Shown: piece by piece, positions 1 through 9,910 of the stretch
Layout of the letters: every line of letters starts with the position of its first letter
Position numbering within the stretch: position 1 is the stretch's first letter
NCBI GenBank assembly: GCA_963205525.1
Contig: CAUJJP010000098.1
Span: forward strand, 1-19,854
Direction: 5' to 3'
Length of the DNA stretch: 19,854 nt
Source: Pseudomonadota bacterium
GTDB taxonomy: Bacteria; Pseudomonadota; Gammaproteobacteria; Burkholderiales; Burkholderiaceae
Translations under genes and position numbers: made by a program
The notes under the pieces: model-generated
What the model was told of the DNA's origin: nothing
The model's input: the letters and a program-made list of their open reading frames with translations, nothing else
Database searches by the model: none

Positions 1-7
1 TGGGTGA

Positions 8-50
8 GGCAGGACGTGAAACCGTCCCTGCGGACGGTTTCTCGCCTGCC
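8..50 (+). promoter_or_regulatory. Long hairpin in leader before soxZ
   Basis: An inverted repeat has a perfect 10-bp inner stem (18-27 with 32-41, loop CTGC). The stem continues outward, with one bulge and one mismatch, to GGCAGG (8-13) pairing with CCTGCC (45-50). No T-run follows, so it is not a classic intrinsic terminator. It could be an attenuator or mRNA-stability element between an upstream gene (soxY is expected) and soxZ. The 1-169 stretch holds no recognisable gene: two plus-strand frames are open at the left edge and close at about 126 and 148, and neither resembles the SoxY C-terminus with its GGCGG motif. Confidence 0.55.
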
Positions 51-169
51 GAACGGCCTGAGCTCTGCGAAGGACTGGACGAGGCCGGAGGCCGACCCGC
101 CCGAGCCGTGCAGGTGTCCGGCGTGATTGCGGCGCGCAGGCGCGCCTGAACTGAATTGAGGAGCAAGAC

Positions 170-481
170 ATGGCAGATCCGATGCGCATCCGCGCCAAGG
201 CAGAAGGCGACAAGGCGGTTGTCCGCGTGCTCATGAGCCACGAGATGGAAACCGGCCAGCGCAAGGACTCGGCGGGCAAGGTGATCCCGGCCTGGTTCAT
301 CCAGGACGTCACCGTGGCCCACAACGGCGCCACCGTGATGAGCGCCCAGTGGGGCCCGTCGGTGGCCAAGAACCCCTTCATGCAGGTCAACGTCAAGGGC
401 GCGAAGGCGGGCGACAAGATCAGCATCAGCTGGGTCGACAACCGGGGCGACAAGCGCACCGACGAGGCCACCGTGTCCTGA
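170..481 (+). CDS. soxZ: Thiosulfate oxidation carrier subunit SoxZ
   Basis: SoxZ pairs with SoxY in the periplasm. SoxY holds the sulfur substrate on a C-terminal cysteine arm, and SoxZ is the cysteine-free partner. This 103-residue protein has the usual SoxZ length, no cysteine, no signal peptide (SoxZ is known to be exported with SoxY), and the family-like IPAWFIQDVTVAHNG and WGPSVAKNPF blocks. The start is set by GAGGAG at 158-163, six bases before the ATG. It is the first complete gene of the sox run, with soxA 52 bases downstream. SoxY is not visible in the window and should lie just upstream; the 169-base leader is longer than usual for a soxY-soxZ gap. The identity is firm because of the sequence together with soxAXB downstream. 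Confidence 0.95.
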   Translation: MADPMRIRAKAEGDKAVVRVLMSHEMETGQRKDSAGKVIPAWFIQDVTVAHNGATVMSAQWGPSVAKNPFMQVNVKGAKAGDKISISWVDNRGDKRTDEATVS

Positions 482-533
482 GCCCCGCAATCCGGCCCCA
501 CAGGGCCCGAGCGACCAAGAACAAGGAGACACG

Positions 534-1337
534 ATGAGACAAGCTCGCGCCTGGAGCGTGCTGGCCTTGCTGGCCCTGGCCGGCAGCGCCTTCGCGCAGG
601 GCAAATCCACCGCCGACGGCATCGCCGAGTACCGCAAGATGCTGGAGGACGGCAACCCTGCCGAGCTGTACGAAGCCAAGGGCGAGGACTTGTGGAAGCA
701 GCGGCGCGGGCCGAAGAATGCCTCGCTGGAGCGCTGCGACCTGGGCCTGGGCCCCGGGGTGGTGAAGGGCGCGTTCGTCGCCCTGCCGCGCTACTTCGCC
801 GACACCGGCCGGGTGCAGGACCTGGAAGACCGGCTCGTGAGCTGCATGGAGAGCCTGCAGGGTCTGGACGGCGCCGAGATCCGCAAGACCGCCTTCGGGC
901 GCGGCGAGATGGCCAACGTCACCGCGCTCGCGACCTGGGTTGCGTCGCTGTCGCGCGGCATGCGCTTCGAGCTGCCGCAGGGCCACGCCGCCGAGCGGCG
1001 CATGTACGAGCTGGGCAAGTACGCCTTCTACTACCAGGCCGGGCCTTACGATTTCTCCTGTGCCACCTGCCACGGCGTGGAAGGCAAGCGCATCCGCCTG
1101 CAGGACCTGCCCGAGCTGACCAGGAACCCGGGCGACGGCATCGGCTTTGCCGCCTGGCCGGCCTACCGCGTCAGCAACGGCCAGATGTGGAGCATGCAGC
1201 TGCGCCTGAACGACTGCTTCCGCCAGCAGCGCTTCCCGTATCCGGGATTCGCCTCGGAGGTGACGATCGCCCTGTCCACCTACATGGGCGTGAATGCCAA
1301 GGGCGCGGTGTCCATCGTGCCGGCGATCAAGCGCTGA
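534..1337 (+). CDS. soxA: Sulfur oxidation c-type cytochrome SoxA (monoheme form)
   Basis: SoxA with SoxX forms the periplasmic cytochrome that oxidatively joins thiosulfate to the SoxY cysteine. The 267-residue protein has a Sec signal peptide likely cut after AFA (about residue 21). It has one heme motif, CATCH (C176, C179, H180), and the conserved cysteine C228 in the RLNDCFRQQRFPYPG block; in the family this is the persulfide-modified heme ligand. The N-terminal half lacks the second CxxCH of diheme SoxA. Instead it has isolated cysteines C68 and C104, which would form the disulfide known from monoheme SoxA such as that of Starkeya. AAGGAG at 523-528 sits five bases before the ATG. A small stem (GGCCC/GGGCC, 494-507) lies in the soxZ-soxA gap. 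soxX follows after 16 bases. Confidence 0.96.
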   Translation: MRQARAWSVLALLALAGSAFAQGKSTADGIAEYRKMLEDGNPAELYEAKGEDLWKQRRGPKNASLERCDLGLGPGVVKGAFVALPRYFADTGRVQDLEDRLVSCMESLQGLDGAEIRKTAFGRGEMANVTALATWVASLSRGMRFELPQGHAAERRMYELGKYAFYYQAGPYDFSCATCHGVEGKRIRLQDLPELTRNPGDGIGFAAWPAYRVSNGQMWSMQLRLNDCFRQQRFPYPGFASEVTIALSTYMGVNAKGAVSIVPAIKR

Positions 1338-1353
1338 TCGGAGGCCGCAGCAT

Positions 1354-2016
1354 ATGAACAGCAGGATCACCCGCGCCATCGTGGGCGCCATCGGCCTCAT
1401 CGGCACCCTCGTGTGGCTGGGCGGCTGCGCCAGCGGCAGCGGCTCCAGTGCCGACATCGACGCCCAGGTGCAGGCGATGATGAAGTCCTCGTTCCTCGAT
1501 CAGGGCATCGCCAAGGTCGAGCGCCTGCAGCAGGACGCGGGCCAGAAGGCCTGCTCCGCACCCGAGGGCGTGGCCGAGGCGCAGGCCAGGCAGATCGAGG
1601 CCAACAACCTCGCCGGCATCCGCTGGCCCAGCGACGGCCAGTACTTCGGCGACTGGGTGGCGGGCGAGAAGCTGGCGCAGAACGGCCAGGGCATGGCCTG
1701 GAACAACAAGTCCGCCGCGCCCAAGGACAACGGTGGCAACTGCTACAACTGCCACCAGATCGACCACAAGGAGATCTCCTTCGGCACCATAGGGCCCAGC
1801 CTGTGGAACTACGGCAAGCTGCGCGGCGTGCGCGACGTGACCGACCCCAGGGTGGCCGAGATCATCCAGTACACCTGGGGCAAGATCTACAACAGCAAGG
1901 CCTACATCGCCTGCTCCAACATGCCCCGCTTCGGCCACATGGGCATCCTCGACGAGCAGCAGATGCGCAACCTGATGTCGCTCTTGCTGGACCCGCGCTC
2001 GCCGGTCAACCAGTGA
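1354..2016 (+). CDS. soxX: Sulfur oxidation c-type cytochrome SoxX, probable lipoprotein
   Basis: SoxX is the electron-accepting partner of SoxA. This 220-residue protein has one heme motif, CYNCH (C130, C133, H134), with conserved IGPSLWNYGKLRG and NMPRFG blocks after it; M190 is the likely axial methionine. The ATG at 1354 was chosen because GGAGG (1340-1344) lies nine bases upstream and a signal peptide follows directly. A longer reading from 1294 would overlap soxA and add a non-signal stretch. The signal ends in WLGGC (C25), a lipobox, suggesting membrane anchoring rather than a freely soluble cytochrome. About 90 residues separate C25 from the cytochrome domain, with an extra cysteine C67 and another at C187 that might pair. 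The first point is inference from the motif alone. soxB follows after 52 bases. Confidence 0.95.
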   Translation: MNSRITRAIVGAIGLIGTLVWLGGCASGSGSSADIDAQVQAMMKSSFLDQGIAKVERLQQDAGQKACSAPEGVAEAQARQIEANNLAGIRWPSDGQYFGDWVAGEKLAQNGQGMAWNNKSAAPKDNGGNCYNCHQIDHKEISFGTIGPSLWNYGKLRGVRDVTDPRVAEIIQYTWGKIYNSKAYIACSNMPRFGHMGILDEQQMRNLMSLLLDPRSPVNQ

Positions 2017-2021
2017 GTGCA

Positions 2022-2047
2022 CGCCGGGCGAGGCGGTCTGCCCGGCG
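2022..2047 (+). promoter_or_regulatory. Intercistronic hairpin between soxX and soxB
   Basis: A perfect 8-bp stem, CGCCGGGC (2022-2029) pairing with GCCCGGCG (2040-2047) around a 10-base loop, fills the gap after the soxX stop and ends just before the soxB ribosome-binding site (GGGAG, 2055-2059). It has no T-tract. Such a stem could set the relative mRNA level of soxB or protect upstream message. Its function is inferred only. Confidence 0.4.
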
Positions 2048-2068
2048 CCTTCTTGGGAGCAAGCCGCG

Positions 2069-3817
2069 ATGAGCCTGAGCAAGCGCGAATTCCTGCAGGT
2101 TCTGGCCGCCGGCAGCGCCGCCGGCATGGGGCTGGCGCGCTGGGCCGAGGCCGACGCCGCCAGCGCCGGCCAGGCGATGTACGACATCGCGCCGCTGGGG
2201 CGCGGCGCCGGCCACGTCAGCCTGCTGCACATGACCGACTGCCACGCGCAGCTGCTGCCGATCCGCTTTCGCGAGCCCAGCCTGAACCTGGGCCTGGGCG
2301 CCATGCGCGGCCAGATCCCGCACCTGGTGGGCGAGCATCTGCTGCAGCGCGCCGGCATCCCTCGCGGCACGCTGCAGGCGCATGCCTATACCTGTCTGGA
2401 CTTTGAGGCGGCGTCGCGCCGCTACGGCAAGGTCGGCGGCTTCGCCCACCTGGCGACCCTGGTCAGACGGCTGAAGGACAGCCGCCCGGGCGCCCTGCTG
2501 CTGGACGGCGGCGACACCTGGCAGGGCAGCGCGACGGCGCTGTGGACGCGCGGGCAGGACATGGTCGAGGCCTGCAAAGCGCTGGGCGTGGACGTCATGA
2601 CCGGCCACTGGGAGTTCACGCTCGGCATGCAGCGGGTGCAGCAGATCGTCGAGCAGGAGCTGCCGCGCGGCGCGCAGCCCATCGAGTTCCTGGCCCAGAA
2701 CGTCAAGACCGCCGACTTCGGCGACCCGGTGTTCAAGCCCTACACCCTGCGCGAGATCAACGGCGTGAAGCTGGCCATCGTCGGCCAGGCCTTTCCCTAC
2801 ACGCCGATCGCCAACCCGCGTCACCTGGTCGCCGACTGGAGCTTCGGCATCCAGGACGACCAGCTGCAAATACAGGTCGACGAGGCGCGTGCCAAGGGCG
2901 CGCAGCTGGTGGTCGTGCTCAGCCACAACGGCATGGACGTGGATCTCAAGATGGCGTCGCGGCTGCGCGGGGTGGACGCCATCTTCGGCGGCCACACCCA
3001 CGACGGCGTGCCGCTGGCGGTGCCGGTGGCCAACCCCGGTGGCACCACCCTGGTCACCAACGCCGGCAGCAACGGCAAGTTCCTCGGCGTGATGGACTTC
3101 GAGCTCAAGGGCGGACGGCTCGCGCGCTGGCAGTACAAGCTGCTGCCGGTGTTCGCCGAGCTGCTGCCGCCCGACCCGGCGATGCAGGCGCTGATCGACA
3201 AGATCCGCGCCCCCTACGCGCAGCGGCTCGCCGAGCCGCTGGCGGTGACCGACGGCCTGCTGTGGCGGCGCGGCAACTTCAACGGCAGCTGGGACCAGCT
3301 GATCTGCGACGCCCTGATCGAGGCGCAGGACGCGCAGATCGCCTTCTCGCCCGGCTTCCGCTGGGGCACCAGCCTGCTGCCCGGCGAGACCATCACGCGC
3401 GAGCTGCTGATGGACCAGCTCGCCACCACCTACAGCTGGGCGACGGTGACCGCGATGAGCGGGGCGACGATCAAAACCGTGCTCGAAGACGTGGCCGACA
3501 ACCTGTTCAACCCCGACCCCTATTACCAGCAGGGTGGCGACATGGTGCGCGTCGGCGGCCTGAGCTACGCCTGCGAGCCCGGCGCCGCGATGGGCCGGCG
3601 CATCCACGACCTGCGGCTGGGCGGCAAACCCATCGATGCCGACAAGACCTACAAGGTCGCCGGCTGGGCCCCCGTGGCCGAGGACGCGGCCCGGGCCGGC
3701 AACAAGCTGGTCTGGGACGTGATCGAGCCCTGGTTGAAGTCCAGGCCACGGGTGCGGCCCGGCCCCCCCAATCTGCCACGCCTGATCGGGGTCGACGGCA
3801 ATCCGGGGCTGCTGTGA
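2069..3817 (+). CDS. soxB: Thiosulfohydrolase SoxB
   Basis: SoxB is the di-manganese periplasmic enzyme that hydrolyses the terminal sulfone from SoxY-bound S-thiosulfonate and releases sulfate. The 582-residue protein is a metallophosphatase/5'-nucleotidase-fold member. Visible metal-site blocks are TDCH (D57, H59), DGGDTWQGS (D146, D149), GHWEF (H180, E182), QN (N211), SHNG (H286) and GGHTHDG (H309, H311). The N-terminus reads SKREFLQVLAAG, a twin-arginine-type export signal in which the first arginine is lysine. The length matches the family (about 560-590). It is the last recognisable sox gene on this strand. The soxCD, soxVW or soxR genes of larger clusters are not in the window. Confidence 0.96.
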   Translation: MSLSKREFLQVLAAGSAAGMGLARWAEADAASAGQAMYDIAPLGRGAGHVSLLHMTDCHAQLLPIRFREPSLNLGLGAMRGQIPHLVGEHLLQRAGIPRGTLQAHAYTCLDFEAASRRYGKVGGFAHLATLVRRLKDSRPGALLLDGGDTWQGSATALWTRGQDMVEACKALGVDVMTGHWEFTLGMQRVQQIVEQELPRGAQPIEFLAQNVKTADFGDPVFKPYTLREINGVKLAIVGQAFPYTPIANPRHLVADWSFGIQDDQLQIQVDEARAKGAQLVVVLSHNGMDVDLKMASRLRGVDAIFGGHTHDGVPLAVPVANPGGTTLVTNAGSNGKFLGVMDFELKGGRLARWQYKLLPVFAELLPPDPAMQALIDKIRAPYAQRLAEPLAVTDGLLWRRGNFNGSWDQLICDALIEAQDAQIAFSPGFRWGTSLLPGETITRELLMDQLATTYSWATVTAMSGATIKTVLEDVADNLFNPDPYYQQGGDMVRVGGLSYACEPGAAMGRRIHDLRLGGKPIDADKTYKVAGWAPVAEDAARAGNKLVWDVIEPWLKSRPRVRPGPPNLPRLIGVDGNPGLL

Positions 3818-3836
3818 TGCCGGCGCGCCGACGCTC

Positions 3837-5816
3837 ATGAAAGTCCAACCCGGCGCGCTGCTGTGGACGCCGAGCGCGGCGCAGCGGCAGGCAAGCACCC
3901 TGCACCACTTCCAGCAGTGGCTGCAGCAGCGCCACGGCAGCTCGTTTGCCGACTACGAGGCGCTGTGGCGCTGGTCGGTCGCCGACCTGGACCGCTTCTG
4001 GCGCGATGTGTGGGATTACTTCGAGGTCCAGGCCGACGGCGACCCGAGCGTCGTGCTGGCGCGCCGCGAGATGCCGGGCGCGCAGTGGTTCCCGAACGTG
4101 CGCCTGTCCTGGGCCGAGCACATGTTCCGCCACGCCAGCACCGAGCGCCCGGCGCTGCTGCTGCGGCGCGAGGGCACGCCGGTGCGCGCCGTCTCCTGGG
4201 CCGAGCTCGGCGCCCAGGTCGGCGCGCTGGCGGCCTGGATGCGCGCCCTGGGCATCCAGGCCGGCGACCGCGTCGCCTCCTACCAGCCCAGCCGCGCCCA
4301 GACCGTGGTGGCGCTGCTGGCCTGCGCCAGCATCGGCGCCGTCTGGTCGAGCTGCGCCCCCGACATGGGCGCGGCGGTGGTGCTGGACCGATTCCGCCAG
4401 ATCGAGCCCAGGCTGCTGTTCGCCACCGACTTCAGCCGCTACGCCGGCAAGCGGGTGGACCGGCGCGAGACGGTGCAGGCCCTGATCGACGGCCTGCCCA
4501 GCCTGCGCGCCGTGGTCCACGTGCCGGACGAGGACGACGCCGATGCCGCCCCGCCCTGGCCGCGGGCGCTGCGCTGGGCCGATGCCATCGCCTGCCCGGC
4601 ACCGCTGCGCTTCGAGCGGCTGCCCTTCGACCACCCGCTGTGGATCGTCTACTCCAGCGGCACCACCGGGCTGCCCAAGGCCATGGTGCACGGCCACGGC
4701 GGCGTCCTGCTCACCCACCTGAAGGCGCTCGCCCTGCACCACGACCTGCGCGCGGGCGACGTCATGATGTTTCTCGGCAGCCCGGGCTGGATCGTCTGGA
4801 ACCTGCTCGTCGGCGGCCTGCTGATGGGCGCGAGCATCGTCCTCTTCGACGGCCACCCCGGCCATCCCGAGCCCGACGCCGCCTGGCGCTGCGCCGCCGA
4901 GCAGGGCGTGACCCTGATGGGCTGCGGCGCTGCCTTCCTGGTGCAGGCGATGAAGGACGGCCTGGAGCCCGGGCGCCGGCACGACCTGGGGGCGCTGCGC
5001 TGTCTGGTCTCGACCGGCTCGCCACTGCCCGAGGAGGCCTACGCCTGGGCCTACCGCGCGCTCAAGCCCGACCTCTGGCTGGCCTCGGTGAGCGGCGGCA
5101 CCGACGTCGCCGCGGCCTTCGTCAGCGGCGCGGCCACGCTGCCGGTGCACGCCGGCGAGATCCAGTGCCGCGAGCTGGGGGTGGACGCGCAGGCCTTCGA
5201 CCCCGAGGGCCGGCCGCTGGTGGACGAGGTCGGCGAGCTCGTCATCACCCAGCCCATGCCCTCGATGCCGCTCTTCTTCTGGGGCGACGCCGACGGCCGG
5301 CGCTACCGCGAGAGCTACTTCGACCTCTACCCCGGGGTCTGGCGCCACGGCGACTGGATGCGCCTGAGCGGGCGCGGCACGGCGGTGATCTACGGCCGCA
5401 GCGACGCCACCATCAACCGCCACGGCATCCGCATGGGCACGGCCGAGATCTACCGCGTGGTCGAGGACCTGCCCGAGATCGCCGACAGCCTGGTGGTCGA
5501 CCTGGAGCACCTGGGCCGGCCGTCCTTCATGCCGCTGTTCGTCGTCCTGCGCCCGGGCGCGGTGCTGGACGAGGCGCTGCGCGCGCGCATCGGCGAGCGC
5601 ATCGCGCACGACCTCTCGCGCCGCCACCTGCCGGACGACATCGTCGCCGTGCCGGCCATCCCGCGCACGCTCACCGGCAAGAAGATGGAGCTGCCGGTGC
5701 GCAAGCTGCTGCTGGGAGCGGCGCTGCCCACGGTGGCGAGCCCGGACGCGATGGCCAACCCCGAGAGCCTGGACGCTTTCGTCGCCTATGCCGCGGCGCG
5801 CAACAGCGGCCCGTGA
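3837..5816 (+). CDS. aacS: Acetoacetyl-CoA synthetase (acetoacetate-CoA ligase)
   Basis: This enzyme activates acetoacetate with ATP and CoA in the cytoplasm, feeding ketone bodies or polyhydroxybutyrate breakdown products back into metabolism. The 659-residue protein is an ANL-superfamily adenylating enzyme of the acetoacetyl-CoA synthetase subfamily, whose usual length is about 650. It has the AMP-binding P-loop YSSGTTGLPK (272-281), GGTDV, the subfamily block EIQCRELGVDAQAFDPEGRP, the hinge region YGRSDATINRHGIRMG, and the C-terminal lysine motif PRTLTGKKME with the expected catalytic lysine at K615. It starts 19 bases after soxB with no clear ribosome-binding site, so translation may depend on readthrough from soxB. 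No function in sulfur oxidation is known for this family; the adjacency may reflect genome rearrangement. Confidence 0.93.
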   Translation: MKVQPGALLWTPSAAQRQASTLHHFQQWLQQRHGSSFADYEALWRWSVADLDRFWRDVWDYFEVQADGDPSVVLARREMPGAQWFPNVRLSWAEHMFRHASTERPALLLRREGTPVRAVSWAELGAQVGALAAWMRALGIQAGDRVASYQPSRAQTVVALLACASIGAVWSSCAPDMGAAVVLDRFRQIEPRLLFATDFSRYAGKRVDRRETVQALIDGLPSLRAVVHVPDEDDADAAPPWPRALRWADAIACPAPLRFERLPFDHPLWIVYSSGTTGLPKAMVHGHGGVLLTHLKALALHHDLRAGDVMMFLGSPGWIVWNLLVGGLLMGASIVLFDGHPGHPEPDAAWRCAAEQGVTLMGCGAAFLVQAMKDGLEPGRRHDLGALRCLVSTGSPLPEEAYAWAYRALKPDLWLASVSGGTDVAAAFVSGAATLPVHAGEIQCRELGVDAQAFDPEGRPLVDEVGELVITQPMPSMPLFFWGDADGRRYRESYFDLYPGVWRHGDWMRLSGRGTAVIYGRSDATINRHGIRMGTAEIYRVVEDLPEIADSLVVDLEHLGRPSFMPLFVVLRPGAVLDEALRARIGERIAHDLSRRHLPDDIVAVPAIPRTLTGKKMELPVRKLLLGAALPTVASPDAMANPESLDAFVAYAAARNSGP

Positions 5817-5865
5817 TGGCGGCTTCGGGTATGGTCGGCGCCTCCTGTTCCAGATCTGCCAGAAC

Positions 5866-6516
5866 ATGCCCTGCTACGCCATCGACGGCATCCTGCCGGT
5901 GGTCGACCCGACCGCCCACGTCCACCCGAGCGCGGTGCTGATCGGCGACGTGTTCGTCGGCCCCGACTGCTACGTCGGCCCCTGTGCCAGCCTGCGCGGC
6001 GACTTCGGCCGCATCGAGCTGCAGCGCGGCGCCAACGTGCAGGACGGCTGCGTGCTGCACAGCTTTCCCAACTGCGACACCGTGGTCGAGGAGAACGGCC
6101 ACATCGGCCACTGCGCCGTGCTGCACGGCTGCATCGTGCGCCACGACGCCATGGTGGGCATGAACGCGGTGGTGATGGACCGCGCCGAGGTCGGCGCCCA
6201 GACCATCGTCGCCGCCTGCGCCTTCGTCGGCGCCGACACCGTGCTGCCGCCGCGCTCGCTGGTCGCCGGGGTCCCTGCCAAGGTGCGGCGCGAGCTCTCG
6301 GACGAGGAGATCGCGCGCAAGCTCGAGGGCACCCTGACCTACCAGGCGCTGGCGCGGCGCTGCCAGGCCTCGCTGCAGGAGGTGCAGCCGCAGACTCGTG
6401 TGGCGCCGGACCGGCGGCGCCTGAACCTGCCCGCGCTGCGCGCACCCACCGCGGGCGGGGCGCGCGGCCCTGGGGGCACTCTCAAGGAAACGCCGGGCCG
6501 TCCCAAGTTTCCTTGA
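5866..6516 (+). CDS. paaY: PaaY-type hexapeptide-repeat protein (gamma carbonic anhydrase-like)
   Basis: The protein folds as a left-handed beta helix. PaaY family members act as thioesterases that rescue CoA from dead-end phenylacetate-pathway thioesters, and they resemble gamma carbonic anhydrases. The start MPCYAIDG is characteristic of PaaY; an in-frame upstream ATG at 5788 lies inside aacS and adds unrelated residues. Candidate metal histidines are H65, H82 and H87 in VLHSF and GHIGHCAVLHG. The core, through RRELSDEEIARKLEGT to about residue 190, matches PaaY in length. The last residues, from about 194 and clearly from L206 (LKETPGRPKFP), are encoded by the intergenic repeat that follows, so the native end was replaced. 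No paa catabolic genes are nearby; the neighbouring CoA ligase may supply a related need. Confidence 0.88.
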   Translation: MPCYAIDGILPVVDPTAHVHPSAVLIGDVFVGPDCYVGPCASLRGDFGRIELQRGANVQDGCVLHSFPNCDTVVEENGHIGHCAVLHGCIVRHDAMVGMNAVVMDRAEVGAQTIVAACAFVGADTVLPPRSLVAGVPAKVRRELSDEEIARKLEGTLTYQALARRCQASLQEVQPQTRVAPDRRRLNLPALRAPTAGGARGPGGTLKETPGRPKFP

Positions 6517-6644
6517 CCCCCGCGGGGGGGCGGGCTGGGCGCAGCCCGGCCCTGGGGGCCTCTCTCAAGGAAACGCCGGGCCGTCCCAAGTTTCCTTGAC
6601 CCCCGCGGGGGGCGGGCTGGGCGCAGCCCGGCCCTGGGGGCCTC

Positions 6645-6650
<6 letters not shown>
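6481..6650. repeat. Tandem ~80-base hairpin repeat between convergent genes
   Basis: Two near-identical copies lie at 6481-6563 (83 bases) and 6564-6643 (80 bases), followed by a 7-base start of a third copy (CTCAAGG, 6644-6650). The copies differ by one G in a G-run and one TC. A degraded upstream piece (GGCCCTGGGGGC, 6466-6477) suggests an older copy. Each copy holds two dyads: TCAAGGAAAC pairing with GTTTCCTTGA (6482-6491 with 6507-6516 in copy one), and CGGGCTG pairing with CAGCCCG (6531-6537 with 6542-6548). It contains the stop of paaY on the plus strand and the stop of the facing regulator on the minus strand, and could act as a two-way terminator. It resembles dispersed intergenic repeats of Burkholderiales, but no other copy is in this window. 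Confidence 0.9.

Positions 6651-9910
<3,260 letters not shown>

Noticed and set aside
2006..3898. Minus-strand open frame of 630 codons opposite soxB.
   Set aside because: Composition-driven antisense frame with no motif; soxB is certain on the plus strand.
3507..5867. Minus-strand open frame of 786 codons opposite soxB and aacS.
   Set aside because: It mirrors two solid genes, has biased composition and shows no family motif.
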